From an uncultured Prevotellaceae bacterium (lineage in GTDB: Bacteria > Bacteroidota > Bacteroidia > Bacteroidales > UBA3663), in the NCBI GenBank assembly GCA_900319235.1, contig ONNR01000007.1:84501-148500 (forward strand): a stretch of DNA of 64,000 nt, in the 5' to 3' direction. Position numbers and translations under genes: made by a program. Below the pieces are notes generated by a model. The model had not been told where the DNA came from and searched no databases. It worked only from the letters and a program-made list of their open reading frames with translations. Of the stretch, positions 1-9,872 are shown piece by piece. Position 1 is the stretch's first letter, and each line of letters starts with the position of its first letter.

Positions 1-782
1 GAGCCGGTGATGCAACTTCCTTCATCGGTCAAGATGTCGCCAAAAGTATTCTCGGTGACCATCACGTCGAAGAAGCGTGGCTCCTGGATCATACGCATCG
101 AAGCATTGTCAACGTACATAAAGTCGGTGGTAACGTCGGGATACTGCTTCATGACCTCCTGTGCAATCTTGCGCCAGAGACGGGAAGAAGCCAGGACGTT
201 GGCCTTGTCGACCACAGTGACGTGGTTGCGACGCTGACGGGCATACTGATAAGCCACGTGCAGGATACGTTCCACTTCGGGACGCGAATAGTAGTTGGTG
301 TCGAATGCGTCTTCTACACCATTCTCGTTAATGGCAGGCTCCTTCTTCTGACCGAAGTACATACCACCGGTGAGCTCACGGATGCAGATGAAATCGGCAC
401 CTTTCACAACCTCATCCTTCAAGGGAGACTTGTGTACGAGGCAGTCGAAGGTGGTGACTGGACGGATATTGGCAAAGAGACCGAGCTTCTTGCGCATAGC
501 AAGCAGACCCTGTTCGGGACGAACCTTTGCATTCGGGTTGTTGTCGTACTTGGGATCACCTACGCTGGCAAAAAGCACGGCATCGGCCTCCATACAGGTC
601 TGGAAGGTCTCCTCAGGGAAAGGATCACCCACCTTGTCGATGGCATCCGCTCCGCAGATGGCATATTTGTAACTCAGTTCATGACCGAACTTCTTGCAAA
701 TGGCCTCAGTCACGGCGAGACCTTGTTCCATAATCTCGGGACCGATACCATCGCCCGGGAGGACTGCTAATTTGAGTTTCAT
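1..782 (-). CDS. leuB: 3-isopropylmalate dehydrogenase, C-terminus cut by window edge
   Basis: LeuB oxidises and decarboxylates 3-isopropylmalate to 2-oxoisocaproate, the third step of leucine synthesis, in the cytoplasm. The reverse strand from the ATG at 782 translates to a typical LeuB N-terminus ([20 protein letters not shown]), with the conserved GDGIGPE motif and later the [10 protein letters not shown] and [15 protein letters not shown] blocks (here [12 protein letters not shown]). About 260 of an expected ~350 residues lie in the window; the rest runs off the left edge. It is the last gene of the leu operon, about 29 bp after the preceding synthase gene. The spacer is AT-rich and contains no visible promoter, so co-transcription with the upstream leu genes is likely. 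Identity is clear; only completeness is unknown. Confidence 0.95.
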   Translation of the reverse strand, partial: MKLKLAVLPGDGIGPEIMEQGLAVTEAICKKFGHELSYKYAICGADAIDKVGDPFPEETFQTCMEADAVLFASVGDPKYDNNPNAKVRPEQGLLAMRKKLGLFANIRPVTTFDCLVHKSPLKDEVVKGADFICIRELTGGMYFGQKKEPAINENGVEDAFDTNYYSRPEVERILHVAYQYARQRRNHVTVVDKANVLASSRLWRKIAQEVMKQYPDVTTDFMYVDNASMRMIQEPRFFDVMVTENTFGDILTDEGSCITG

Positions 783-811
783 ATTATTCAATAATTATTA
801 ATTGTTCATTG

Positions 812-2347
812 TTAATTGATTGCGTCCTTCTCGTCCTCAAGCATATTGAGCATCTTGATGGTTGCCTTGATGGCGGCTTCCGTCTGGTCGGCATCCAGGC
901 CTCGGGTGCGATAGACCTTTCCTTCGTACTGCCATGTGATGGCAGTCTGGACAAGTGCGTCGGTGCGTCCTCCAGGAGGAATGGTGACCACGTAGTTGGT
1001 GAGCCAGGGGAAGGTGCGGTCCAGTTTGTTGCGATAGATGTGACGTACGGCACGTACAAATGCATCATACTGACCGTCGCCCGTGGCAGACTCCTCGTAT
1101 TGCTGCCCATTGATATCAAGTTTTACGCAAGCCTGGGGATGCAGACCGTAGGCAGTAGAAACCATATAAGAGACAAGTTTGATGCGTTCGGATGGCGCGT
1201 CGTGATGCAGGACATCTGAAATGATGTAAGGAAGGTCCTCAATGGTTACGTGTTCCTTCTTGTCGCCCATTTCATTGATTCGCTCGGTTACACGGCGCAT
1301 GTCGTAGTCGTTCAAACTAATGCCCAACTGTCGCAGATTCTGCTCGATGTTGGCTTTGCCCGACATCTTGCCAAGGGCATATTCGCGGCTGCGTCCGAAG
1401 CGTTCGGGCAGCAACGGATTGACGTAGAGTTTGGCCTTCTTGTCGCCATCGGCATGAATGCCGGCTGTTTGCGTGAAGACATTTTCGCCTACGATGGGCG
1501 CATTGGGTGCTGTAGCAATGCCACTATAACTCTCCACCATACGACTCAGGCTGTTGATGCTCTGCTCAATGACGTTCAGTTCCGAACCGGGTATCATATC
1601 CTTGATGACAGCTACCACGCTTGCGAGCGAGGCATTGCCTGCTCTTTCGCCAAGACCGTTGACCGTGGTGTGAACACCTTGGGCACCGGCTTTTACTGCT
1701 GCCAGCACGTTGGCTACAGCCAGGTCGTAGTCATTGTGGGCGTGGAAGTCGAAATGGAGTTTCGGATATTTCGCTACCATCTGCTCGAAGAAGTGCCTCG
1801 TCTGACTTGGCGAGAGGATGCCCAGCGTGTCGGGCAGCATAAATCTCTGAATGGGAGCATCGCTCAAGGCCTCCATCATGTCCATGACATACTTGAAGGA
1901 ATACTGCATGCCGTTTGACCAGTCCTCCAGATAGATGTTGACGCTCAAACCGGCTTCGACGGCCATATCGATGTTACGACGAATGTCGGCCCAGTGCTCC
2001 TCGGGTTGCTTGCCCAATTGGGCTGTGCAATGCTTCTCTGAGCCTTTTGCCAGCAGGTTGATGACCTTGCCTCCTGCCTTGCTGATCCATTCAATGGAAG
2101 CACCATTGTCGCAAAAACCAAGGACTTCTATCTTGTCGAGGTATCCGGCCTCCTTAGCCCATTCACATACCTTGCATACACATTGGAATTCGCCATCGCT
2201 GACGCGCGCAGAAGCAATTTCGATGCGATCAACGCGAACTTCTTCGAGTAATTTGCGCGCTATGGAGAGTTTTTCGGAGGCACTGAATGCAACCCCCGAG
2301 GTTTGTTCTCCGTCGCGTAGGGTCGTGTCGAGTATTTCGAATTTCAT
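812..2347 (-). CDS. LeuA/CimA-family synthase (second alpha-isopropylmalate synthase-type enzyme, possibly citramalate synthase)
   Basis: A 511-residue DRE-TIM metallolyase that condenses acetyl-CoA with a 2-oxo acid. Visible are the N-terminal [10 protein letters not shown] motif, the metal-binding FHAHNDYDLAVAN block, the NGLGERAGNASL motif and a C-terminal LeuA-type allosteric domain (about residues 370-500). It sits between leuD and leuB and its ATG overlaps the leuD stop by one base (TAATG), so it is translationally coupled. The same operon already has a full leuA, so this paralogue probably uses another substrate. (R)-citramalate synthesis from pyruvate, feeding isoleucine through LeuCD and LeuB, is the best guess; a homocitrate-like role or a second isopropylmalate synthase cannot be excluded from sequence alone. 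Family assignment is firm, substrate is inferred. Confidence 0.85.
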   Translation of the reverse strand: MKFEILDTTLRDGEQTSGVAFSASEKLSIARKLLEEVRVDRIEIASARVSDGEFQCVCKVCEWAKEAGYLDKIEVLGFCDNGASIEWISKAGGKVINLLAKGSEKHCTAQLGKQPEEHWADIRRNIDMAVEAGLSVNIYLEDWSNGMQYSFKYVMDMMEALSDAPIQRFMLPDTLGILSPSQTRHFFEQMVAKYPKLHFDFHAHNDYDLAVANVLAAVKAGAQGVHTTVNGLGERAGNASLASVVAVIKDMIPGSELNVIEQSINSLSRMVESYSGIATAPNAPIVGENVFTQTAGIHADGDKKAKLYVNPLLPERFGRSREYALGKMSGKANIEQNLRQLGISLNDYDMRRVTERINEMGDKKEHVTIEDLPYIISDVLHHDAPSERIKLVSYMVSTAYGLHPQACVKLDINGQQYEESATGDGQYDAFVRAVRHIYRNKLDRTFPWLTNYVVTIPPGGRTDALVQTAITWQYEGKVYRTRGLDADQTEAAIKATIKMLNMLEDEKDAIN

Positions 2348-2964
2348 TACTTCTTGTTTTCGAAGGCTTCAATCTTGCCGGTCTGTGACAAGAGGTAATC
2401 GATATCGTCATAGCCGTTCATCAAGCAGTACTTCTTGTATCCGTTGATGTCGAACTTTTCGCAATGTCCCGTTGCCTCGTTGGTAACCGTCTGGTTCGGG
2501 AGATCCACGGTAACTACGGTGTTGGCGTCCTTGGCGATTGATGCAAACAGTTCCTGCTGGAATGCCTCGCTGACGATAACGGGCAGAACAAAGCAGTTCA
2601 AGAGGTTATTGCGATGGATGTCGGCAAAACTGCTTGAGATCACGACGCGTACACCATAGCCGGAGATGGCCCATGCTGCATGCTCACGGCTGGAACCGGA
2701 ACCCCAGTTCTGTCCGCCCACGATAATCTCGTGACAACCCTTATGGGGTGCTTCGCAGAATGCAGGTTGGTTCAGGACGAAATCGGCTATTGGCTCGCCT
2801 TTGGCGTTGAAGCGAAGATCGCGCATAAATGCATCACCGAAGAATTTGGGGTCGCGAGAAGTCGATGCCAGATAACGTGCGGGGATGATGAGGTCGGTAT
2901 TGCAGTTGTCGATCTGGATGGGAATGCAGGTCGATTTGATTATATTGAATTTCTGATGTGCCAT
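2347..2964 (-). CDS. leuD: 3-isopropylmalate dehydratase small subunit
   Basis: LeuD forms the swivelling small subunit of isopropylmalate isomerase with LeuC, converting 2- to 3-isopropylmalate. The 205-residue protein has the diagnostic NWGSGSSREHAAWAI motif near residue 90 and normal family length. It lies 43 bp after leuC; that gap is almost pure A/T (AATTAATAATTAACAA type), as at other junctions in this window. Its stop overlaps the start of the following LeuA/CimA-type gene by one base. If that neighbour makes citramalate, LeuCD would also isomerise citramalate, as known for this enzyme pair in other bacteria. Confidence 0.95.
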   Translation of the reverse strand: MAHQKFNIIKSTCIPIQIDNCNTDLIIPARYLASTSRDPKFFGDAFMRDLRFNAKGEPIADFVLNQPAFCEAPHKGCHEIIVGGQNWGSGSSREHAAWAISGYGVRVVISSSFADIHRNNLLNCFVLPVIVSEAFQQELFASIAKDANTVVTVDLPNQTVTNEATGHCEKFDINGYKKYCLMNGYDDIDYLLSQTGKIEAFENKK

Positions 2965-3007
2965 ACTAATAATTAATAATTAACAAATAACAATTAATGA
3001 TTAACAA

Positions 3008-4399
3008 TTAGATCTTGCGTGGATCGGTCACTACACCAGTGATGGCCGAAGCGGCCACAACGAGTGGAGATGCAAGAATGGTACGTGCTCCAGGACCTTG
3101 ACGACCGACGAAGTTGCGGTTCGAAGTGGAGATGGCGAGTTTGCCGGCAGGAACCTTATCGGGGTTCATGGCGAGACAAGCGGAGCAGGAGGGGAGACGC
3201 AGTTCGAAGCCTGCTTCCTCGAGAACCTTGTCGATGCCTTCGTCGATGATCTGCTGACGTACGAGCCACGAGCCTGGTACGAGCCAAGCCACGACGTTGG
3301 GGTTTTTCTTCTTGCCCTTCACGATCGATGCAAAGGCACGGAAATCCTCGATACGTCCATTGGTGCATGCGCCAAGGAAACAGTAATCGATTGGATGACC
3401 TTCGAGTTTCTCACCTGGCTGGAACTGCATATAATCAAGTTGAGCGAGGAACTGCTTCTGCTCGGCCTCGTTCATGCCGTCGAGGGTAGGAATGCATTCG
3501 TCGATGGCAATACCTGCACCAGGGTTCGTTCCGTAGGTGATGCGAGGCTTGATATCTTCGGCACGGAAAGTAACTTCCTTGTCAAATACGGCATCGTCGT
3601 CGCTCTTGAGCTGGCGCCATGTTGCAACAGCCTTGTCCCAGTCTTCTCCCTTAGGAGCATACTCGCGGCCCTTGAGGTAAGCGAATGTGGTCTCGTCGGG
3701 GGCTATCAGACCTGCACGCGAACCCATCTCGATGGAAAGGTTCGATAGTGTCAGACGGCCCTCCATCGACATATTGCGAATGGTGGAACCTGCATATTCA
3801 ACTGCATAACCTGTAGCGCCAGCGGTGGTCATTTGAGCCATGATGTAAAGTGCCACATCCTTGGCTACAACACCTGGCTGGAGTGTGCCTTCAACGTTGA
3901 TACGCATGGTCTTGGGCTTGGACTGCAGAATGCACTCGGAAGCCAGCACCTGGGCAACTTCGGATGTGCCAATGCCCATGGCAATGGCTCCAACAGCACC
4001 GTGGGTAGAGGTGTGTGAATCACCGCAGACGATGGTCATACCAGGGAGAGAAAGGGCCTTCTCGGGACCAACGACGTGGATGATACCATTGTCCTTGCTG
4101 CCCATGCAGAAATGCTTGATGCCGAATTCTGCACAGTTCTTGGCAAGGGTTTCAACCTGATTGCGTCCGATGGGGTCGTTGATGACTTCCTGCTGATCGC
4201 TGGGCGTGTTGTGATCGGGCATGGCGATGACGTGTTCAGGACGGAACACCTTGATGCCTTTGTCACGCAGCGTGTCGAATGCTTGTGGAGAGGTCACTTC
4301 GTGGGCATAGAGTCTGTCTATGTAGAGCTGGGTGGGGCCGTCTTCAACCTTCTGCACAACATGTGCATCCCATATTTTGTCAAATAATGTTTTTCCCAT
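3008..4399 (-). CDS. leuC: 3-isopropylmalate dehydratase large subunit
   Basis: LeuC is the 4Fe-4S aconitase-family large subunit of isopropylmalate isomerase. The 463-residue product has the expected cluster-binding cysteines: one in [15 protein letters not shown] and two in the later [10 protein letters not shown] motif, plus the [20 protein letters not shown] block near residue 130. Length is normal for the single-polypeptide bacterial form. It starts 12 bp after leuA and is followed by leuD, forming an operon. Nothing appears broken. Confidence 0.96.
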   Translation of the reverse strand: MGKTLFDKIWDAHVVQKVEDGPTQLYIDRLYAHEVTSPQAFDTLRDKGIKVFRPEHVIAMPDHNTPSDQQEVINDPIGRNQVETLAKNCAEFGIKHFCMGSKDNGIIHVVGPEKALSLPGMTIVCGDSHTSTHGAVGAIAMGIGTSEVAQVLASECILQSKPKTMRINVEGTLQPGVVAKDVALYIMAQMTTAGATGYAVEYAGSTIRNMSMEGRLTLSNLSIEMGSRAGLIAPDETTFAYLKGREYAPKGEDWDKAVATWRQLKSDDDAVFDKEVTFRAEDIKPRITYGTNPGAGIAIDECIPTLDGMNEAEQKQFLAQLDYMQFQPGEKLEGHPIDYCFLGACTNGRIEDFRAFASIVKGKKKNPNVVAWLVPGSWLVRQQIIDEGIDKVLEEAGFELRLPSCSACLAMNPDKVPAGKLAISTSNRNFVGRQGPGARTILASPLVVAASAITGVVTDPRKI

Positions 4400-4411
4400 T
4401 ATGTTTTGTAA

Positions 4412-5917
4412 TTAATGTTTGAACTTGTTGATGCAGTCGATATATGCCTCGACAGAAGCGGTAACGATGTCGGTGTCGGAGCCAAAACCGTAATAGATGT
4501 GATTGTCGTGCTCAACCTGAATGTGCACCTTGCAGAGGTCGTCAGAACCCTTTGAAATGGCTTGGATGGTCATTTCCTTGAGGGTCATCTCGCGTCGGAT
4601 GATTTGCTTGAGGGCCTTGATTGAAGCATCCACTGGACCATTGCCAATGCCTGCTGCTTCGAAAATCTCGTTGGCAACCTTAAGACGAATGGCAGCAATA
4701 GGTGTGACACCCTTGCCGGTGGTTACTTGCAGCGATTCGAGTTGAACATGGTTGTTCTCGGCCTTTTCGGTGCCTGCGAGCATCAACAGGTCGTCATCGT
4801 TGAGTTCCTTTTTCTTGTCGGCCAGACGAAGGAAGGCTTCGTAGGTCTTGTCGAGTTTCTCCTGCTCGAGTTCAACACCCAATACGCTCAAACGGTGCTT
4901 AAGCGCAGCACGGCCAGAGCGTGCGGTGAGTACGATGGAGTTCTCGTCGATGCCCACGTCCTTTGGATCCATGATTTCGTAGGTCTGAACGTTTTTTAGA
5001 ACACCATCCTGATGGATGCCACTTGAATGTGCAAAGGCGTTCTTGCCGACCACAGCCTTGTTGGGCTGAACAGGCATATTCATGAGCGAACTTACCAGTC
5101 GAGAAGAGGGCCAGATCTTGGTAGTGTTGATATTGGTAGTAACTGGCATCGTTGCCTGGTGGCACTTGATAATCATGGCAATCTCTTCGAGCGAAGTGTT
5201 GCCTGCACGCTCGCCGATACCATTGACGGTTACCTCCACTTGTCGTGCGCCATTGACTACACCGGAGATGGTATTGGCTGTGGCCATGCCCAGATCGTTG
5301 TGACAATGTGTCGAAAGGATAGCACGTCCATCCTGCAGTCCCTCGACATGATCCATAAGGTATTTGATCTTCTCACCGTATTCCCAAGGCATACAATAGC
5401 CTGTGGTGTCGGGGATATTGATGATGGTGGCTCCTGCCTTGATGGCTGCGTCGACAACTTTAGCAAGATATTCGTTTTCGGTGCGACCAGCGTCTTCGGC
5501 ATAGAACTCCACTTCGTCGACCTTGTTGCGGGCGTATTTGACGGCGGCAACCGCACGCTCGATGATTTCTTCGCGTGTGGAGTTGAACTTATACTTGATG
5601 TGCGAATCAGAAGTGCCTATGCCGGTGTGGATTCTCTTGTGCTTGGCATACTGCAATGCTTCGGCAGCGCAGTCGATGTCCTTTTGTACCGCACGTGTGA
5701 GTGCACAAATGGTAGGCCAAGTAACGGCTTTGGATATTTCGACGACGGAATTGAAGTCGCCAGGGCTCGAAATGGGAAAACCGGCTTCAATGATATCTAC
5801 GCCCAACTGCTCGAGGGCCTTAGCCACCTGGATCTTCTCCACGGTGTTCAACTGACAGCCTGGAACTTGTTCTCCGTCACGCAACGTCGTGTCGAAGATA
5901 AATAGACGATCACTCAT
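4412..5917 (-). CDS. leuA: 2-isopropylmalate synthase
   Basis: LeuA condenses acetyl-CoA with 2-oxoisovalerate, the committed step of leucine synthesis. The 501-residue protein starts with a [12 protein letters not shown] motif, has the metal-binding [14 protein letters not shown] block near residue 205, the [13 protein letters not shown] motif, and a C-terminal regulatory (leucine-binding) domain from about residue 375. It is the first gene of the five-gene leu operon; the 104 bp upstream hold a small hairpin but no promoter that I can identify. Compared with the second synthase further down the operon it is the closer match to classical LeuA. Confidence 0.95.
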   Translation of the reverse strand: MSDRLFIFDTTLRDGEQVPGCQLNTVEKIQVAKALEQLGVDIIEAGFPISSPGDFNSVVEISKAVTWPTICALTRAVQKDIDCAAEALQYAKHKRIHTGIGTSDSHIKYKFNSTREEIIERAVAAVKYARNKVDEVEFYAEDAGRTENEYLAKVVDAAIKAGATIINIPDTTGYCMPWEYGEKIKYLMDHVEGLQDGRAILSTHCHNDLGMATANTISGVVNGARQVEVTVNGIGERAGNTSLEEIAMIIKCHQATMPVTTNINTTKIWPSSRLVSSLMNMPVQPNKAVVGKNAFAHSSGIHQDGVLKNVQTYEIMDPKDVGIDENSIVLTARSGRAALKHRLSVLGVELEQEKLDKTYEAFLRLADKKKELNDDDLLMLAGTEKAENNHVQLESLQVTTGKGVTPIAAIRLKVANEIFEAAGIGNGPVDASIKALKQIIRREMTLKEMTIQAISKGSDDLCKVHIQVEHDNHIYYGFGSDTDIVTASVEAYIDCINKFKH

Positions 5918-5963
5918 AACAAATACCTTTAAATATATAAAAAACCTTAGATAAATTCAAGAC

Positions 5964-5985
5964 GTGAATGCCCTTCGGGGCACAC
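5964..5985. other. Hairpin between DUF4270 gene and leuA
   Basis: A short dyad: TGCCC / GGGCA around a TTCG tetraloop (CGAA on the other strand), extended by GTG/CAC with a two-base bulge. On the minus strand it lies 46 bases before the leuA start and about 40 bases after the stop of the DUF4270 gene. It is followed on that strand, some 18 nt later, by a run of six T. It could be a weak terminator for the upstream gene or part of a leuA leader; the T run is too far away for a standard intrinsic terminator. Confidence 0.4.
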
Positions 5986-6021
5986 AATAATTAATATAAG
6001 AGAAGCAAAACAGGTGCGGCA

Positions 6022-7800
6022 TCAAAGAGAGCCGCCCTGTGTAAAGATGTACTGAAGATACTGTTTGCTGTTGTCACGCTTCACCTTAATGGCGGTGGGC
6101 AGGATGTAATTGCTTACCGAAAGGACTGCGCCCGACTGAGAACTTGTCGAAACATCGACGGGGATGACAGCCATTTGAACCGTGTAACTGTCGAGGGCAC
6201 TTTGAACAATGGTGCGGATTCCATCGGTGTTGTTCTTGTAATCTTCTGCGGTGTAGCTGTCGAGGGTGGATTGGGACAATTCGGGCAGGAATGTCGTAGG
6301 CTTGACAGCCTTGATCTGCTGTGCCCACTGCAAGGATGTTGCTACAGTCTCTTTGTTCCAACTGCCGTGATTGGTTTGACCTGCCAGACCTATAACGAGT
6401 TCGTTGAGGTTGCCGAAACTGTAATAGTAGATATAGTTGGTAATGGAATCGGCGACGTAGGTGCCAATGGCGGCAGCGGCTTCGTCAGGCACACGGCTTT
6501 CCTCGAAGAACCTGTTCATCTTGCTTTCCTCGATGAGCATTACCCTGGAGGCGGGTGTGCTGCTCAAAAGGGAACCTTGAGGTTTCTCGCACATCAGCGA
6601 GAAGTTGGCTCCATTGAGGAAGTAGGCATAGCCGTGGCGCATCGGGTGATCCATCATCGTGCGGATGGCCTTGCCAATAGGAAGATCAATAGTGGCATAA
6701 TAACCTTGAGGTGAAGTGATATAGGCATAGTCGGTGTCCGACAGTCGGTTATCCTTCTTGATGTCTTTCAACTCAAGGCTCGACATCTGAACTACGTCGG
6801 GAGTGACGGCCATGTACTGTACATGCGAAGTGACATAGGCGGAGTCGCCGGTGTCGGTAGAGTTACGCAGGAGCGTCCCGTCTTTCGAATACTTGTGATA
6901 ACTGTGATAGTAGAAATAGATGGCTGTGTTATAGACCTTGATAATCGAACCGTCGCCAAAAGTGGGCTGGATGGCCACGCCCGAGAGGAAGTTCTCGCGC
7001 ATGCTCTCGATATTGGCAAAGATGTCCGTATAGTTGTAGTTGGCCTTGCCGGCAGCATCACGAGCGATGGCGGCAGCTACTATCTTCTTGAAAAATTCGT
7101 TCTTCAAGTCGTCCTTCAGTCGAACTTCGATGTAGGGAAGGTATGAGCCGATGCTGCGGACTGAGTCACTCAAGACACGGTTGGCTGCAGTATATGCTTT
7201 CCTACCCAAGAATGAGGATGTGTCGTAGTATTTGGAAAAGTCGTTGTTGCTGTAGAAGGCACTTTCGGGTTCTTTTTCCAGCTTTGCATCACTGTTGAGG
7301 GCATAGACGCTGAACTGCATAGGAGTCAGCGAGTCGCCGTAGTAAGTGTTGTAATAAACACGAAGAGTCAGCGAGTCAATTGTGTTGGCTACCAATGAGT
7401 CGAAATGAGAAGTGTAGATACCTTTGGGGTCGAGACCAAGATCGTGAGGAACAGACGTGCGTAGAATGTCGAAGGTGACAGAGTCGTTGCTGGTCTCGTT
7501 TAATGTGATGTTGGTGCTGGCATAGAACTGAGCCAAGTAGCCCGCCTTTACACTGCCGTATTCCGGGTCGGTAATGTTGCCAAGGAGAGGATAGCCTGTA
7601 CGCACATAAATGGAATCACGATACCCTGTGGCCACCGCACATCGCAGCGTGTCGGCCTCGATTTTGATTTCATCACTATTAGGCATCGTTGAAGCACCAA
7701 TGTCAGAGAGTGAATCTTCGCAGGAAGTTACTGAAACAAGTATGCACAGAGCCGAAACGAACGACAGAAGTTGTTTGGCTACGTTGATAATTAGTTTCAC
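6022..7800 (-). CDS. DUF4270 family lipoprotein
   Basis: A predicted surface or periplasmic lipoprotein of a Bacteroidetes-restricted family without known function. I choose the GTG at 7800 as start because it gives a short basic N-terminus, a hydrophobic stretch and a lipobox ending VSVTSC, followed by CEDSLSDIGAS typical of these proteins. The longest reading frame would begin at 7938 and overlap the upstream gene by 83 bp with a non-signal-like leader, which is less likely. The product is 592 residues, rich in Ser, Thr and Tyr, with no enzymatic motif I recognise. It follows a glycogen-synthase-like gene by 55 bp on the same strand, a pairing I recall from other Bacteroidales. Confidence 0.75.
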   Translation of the reverse strand: MKLIINVAKQLLSFVSALCILVSVTSCEDSLSDIGASTMPNSDEIKIEADTLRCAVATGYRDSIYVRTGYPLLGNITDPEYGSVKAGYLAQFYASTNITLNETSNDSVTFDILRTSVPHDLGLDPKGIYTSHFDSLVANTIDSLTLRVYYNTYYGDSLTPMQFSVYALNSDAKLEKEPESAFYSNNDFSKYYDTSSFLGRKAYTAANRVLSDSVRSIGSYLPYIEVRLKDDLKNEFFKKIVAAAIARDAAGKANYNYTDIFANIESMRENFLSGVAIQPTFGDGSIIKVYNTAIYFYYHSYHKYSKDGTLLRNSTDTGDSAYVTSHVQYMAVTPDVVQMSSLELKDIKKDNRLSDTDYAYITSPQGYYATIDLPIGKAIRTMMDHPMRHGYAYFLNGANFSLMCEKPQGSLLSSTPASRVMLIEESKMNRFFEESRVPDEAAAAIGTYVADSITNYIYYYSFGNLNELVIGLAGQTNHGSWNKETVATSLQWAQQIKAVKPTTFLPELSQSTLDSYTAEDYKNNTDGIRTIVQSALDSYTVQMAVIPVDVSTSSQSGAVLSVSNYILPTAIKVKRDNSKQYLQYIFTQGGSL

Positions 7801-7855
7801 TTTATTTGTGCTGAAATTTTTAATTGTTTTACCAATATTGTTAATTGACAAATGT

Positions 7856-8686
7856 TCAATCTTCTTCAATACTGTTGTTGTTGAATAGTTCGAAGAAATC
7901 GTCATATTTCTTGATGTCAAGTACTTCATCGGTCGCATCCAGGATGTGAATGCCTCGACTTTCGGCGTATGCCTTTACTTCTTCAGCGGCTGGGGTATTG
8001 TCGGTGATGATCAGTCCGTCGCTGAATTTGACAGCAAGTTTGCAGAGCGAAACGTAATCGACAGGCTTGTCCTTGACTTCGATCAGGTCGGCCTTGAGTA
8101 CGCCTTCGCGTTTCACCGTGCGGTAGAAATTGCTCGCCATATGCCCCTCGAAACCGTTGTCGAACATGTCAAACACAACCTTGACACCTCGGAAGCAGGG
8201 GTCTTCGGCAAAGGTCTTTTTGATGTAGATGGGTGAAATGGCCGAGAACCATCCCTGGCAATAGACCACATCGGGTTTCCAACGCAACTTGCGTATCGTC
8301 TCGATGACGCCACGTGCGAAGAAGACGCAACGCTCGGCATTGTCGCTGTATTCTCCGTGGGCATTGCCATACTTGTGGCGATGGGTAAAGTACTCGTCGT
8401 TATCGATGAAATAAACTTGCATGCGAGCCTGCTGGATAGACGCTACCTTGATGATCAGGGGATGATCGGTATCGTTGATGATCAGGTTCATGCCCGAGAG
8501 CCTGATCACCTCGTGAAGTTGGTTGCGTCGTTCGTTGATGAGGCCAAATCGAGGCATAAAGGTGCGGATCTCGTGTCCGGCGTCTTGAATGCCTTGTGGC
8601 AGTTGGCGTCCGATGCTTGACATGCGGGCCTCTGGGAGGTAGGGCATGACTTCGGTGTTGATGAAAAGGATCTTGGTTTTGTTCAT
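7856..8686 (-). CDS. Glycogen/starch synthase-like protein (GT5 N-terminal domain only)
   Basis: The 276-residue product begins MNKTKILFINTEVMPYLPEA and matches the N-terminal Rossmann half of GT5 starch/glycogen synthases (KILFINTEVMPY; later WKPDVVYCQGWFSA corresponding to the PDVVHAHDW region). Classical GlgA is about 480 residues; the C-terminal GT-B half with the nucleotide-sugar site is absent, and the usual KTGGL motif near the N-terminus is replaced by PEARMSSIG. This reduced form is common in Bacteroidetes and usually annotated as glycogen synthase, but catalysis is doubtful. The start at 8686 was chosen over a longer frame from 8953 because of the conserved N-terminus and because a TATCTTTG promoter box lies at 8739-8732 just upstream of it. 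Confidence 0.75.
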   Translation of the reverse strand: MNKTKILFINTEVMPYLPEARMSSIGRQLPQGIQDAGHEIRTFMPRFGLINERRNQLHEVIRLSGMNLIINDTDHPLIIKVASIQQARMQVYFIDNDEYFTHRHKYGNAHGEYSDNAERCVFFARGVIETIRKLRWKPDVVYCQGWFSAISPIYIKKTFAEDPCFRGVKVVFDMFDNGFEGHMASNFYRTVKREGVLKADLIEVKDKPVDYVSLCKLAVKFSDGLIITDNTPAAEEVKAYAESRGIHILDATDEVLDIKKYDDFFELFNNNSIEED

Positions 8687-9128
8687 ATTTTTTAGCTTCT
8701 CCTTTGGAGTCTGTGGCTTGGAGAATTGGTGCAAAGATAAGGATTTATTTTGAATTTTCCGAATATTTTGTTCAAAAACGTCTCGAGTGCGTGCGTTTTT
8801 AAATGATTTTTTGAGTTTTTGCATTATCGGGAGTGAATTTTTAACGTAATTTTGATGGCTTTTTCTCTTTCTTGTGACGTTGTTTGCGCCCCTTGCAATA
8901 TCCCTTTGTCCAAGATGAAAAATGCTCCTCGCATTTCCTGGCGTGCTATGCAAAAGCCTATCTTCTCGTCATAGCAAAATTTATATAAAACGAATGAAAA
9001 CGGAACAAAAATCAATGATAATAGAAGAATTTCAGGAAAAAATTTGGATAATTCGGGAATGACTCTTATCTTTGCAGCATCTTTTTTCTCGAAAATATCA
9101 AAGTAAAGATAAAACAGATTAACGTGTT
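8687..9128. promoter_or_regulatory. Divergent intergenic region
   Basis: A 442-bp gap between the minus-strand synthase-like gene and the plus-strand porin gene. It contains a minus-strand TATCTTTG box (8739-8732) without a clear -33 partner, and a plus-strand promoter at 9043-9074. A 63-codon minus-strand frame (8824-9015) has no recognisable features and is probably not a gene. The rest is AT-rich with nothing else evident. Confidence 0.5.
9043..9074 (+). promoter_or_regulatory. Bacteroidetes-type promoter for the porin/glnN operon
   Basis: TTTG at 9043-9046, 20-bp spacer, TATCTTTG at 9067-9074, matching the Bacteroidetes primary-sigma consensus TTTG-N19-21-TAnnTTTG. The porin ATG follows at 9129, leaving a leader of roughly 50 nt. 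Confidence 0.75.
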
Positions 9129-9845
9129 ATGAAAAGGGTATTTGTTGCTGTTCTTGTTTGTTCGGGTTCATGCTTCTTTTCCCCATCATTTGCCGAGGAA
9201 CCGACACCTGCAGTGACAGTCAGTGTGGGAGCCGATGTTGTCAGTTCATATCTCTGGCGTGGTCAGGAATGTGGTGGATTCAGTGTCCAGCCTTCTGCTA
9301 CAGTGACGTTCAACCGACCAGGCATAAGTGTCGGTGCTTGGGCTTCTGCGGAGTTGTTCCAAAAGGGAACTGATGCGCTCAATATGACTGAGATCGACCT
9401 TTCCTTGACCTGGAATCCCATTGAGGCGTTGACCGTCGGTGTTACTGATTATTATTTCCACACCGATGGCTTCTTTGGAGCGTGGAATTTCAGCAGTGGT
9501 TCATCTCATACACTTGAGGCAAACCTTGCTTATGATTTCGGACCGTTGGCGTTGTCTTGGAATACAGTGGTCGCTGGCAGCGACTTGGGACCTAATGATG
9601 ATCGTGCCTATTCCACCTATGTGGAAGTGAGTGCTCCTTGGAAACTTGCAGGCGTGGATGGCTCTGCCTCCGTTGGTGCAAGCCTTTGGGATGATGGTTT
9701 CACGCTCATCGATACTGATGGCTTCAAGGTTTGCAATGTGACGCTGACTGCTAACAAGGAACTATTCAGCGTTCCCTTCTACGGCCAGATTGTATATAAT
9801 CCTGCACTCGACAAGATTTATTTTGCAGTAGGGGTGTCGTTTTAA
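9129..9845 (+). CDS. TorF/MipA-like putative outer-membrane porin
   Basis: A 238-residue exported protein: a signal peptide (MKRVFVAVLVCSGSCFFSPSFA, cleavage probably before EEPTPA) followed by alternating hydrophobic/polar strands ending in a C-terminal Phe (FAVGVSF), as expected for an outer-membrane beta-barrel. The segment DVVSSYLWRGQE resembles the start of TorF-family putative porins. It has its own promoter and is followed after only 27 bp by glutamine synthetase, so the two are probably co-transcribed; a role in uptake linked to nitrogen metabolism is an inference from context only. Confidence 0.7.
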   Translation: MKRVFVAVLVCSGSCFFSPSFAEEPTPAVTVSVGADVVSSYLWRGQECGGFSVQPSATVTFNRPGISVGAWASAELFQKGTDALNMTEIDLSLTWNPIEALTVGVTDYYFHTDGFFGAWNFSSGSSHTLEANLAYDFGPLALSWNTVVAGSDLGPNDDRAYSTYVEVSAPWKLAGVDGSASVGASLWDDGFTLIDTDGFKVCNVTLTANKELFSVPFYGQIVYNPALDKIYFAVGVSF

Positions 9846-9872
9846 GATTAAGAAATAAAAGTATAAAATTAT

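Noticed and set aside
5957..6022. A 21-codon minus-strand frame (MPHLF...) before leuA that might be a leader peptide
   Set aside because: It contains only one Leu codon and no run of branched-chain codons, and it starts inside the stop of the upstream gene; the attenuator reading is not supported.
8824..9015. 63-codon minus-strand frame in the divergent region
   Set aside because: No signal, motif, ribosome-binding evidence or separate promoter; sits in an AT-rich regulatory gap.
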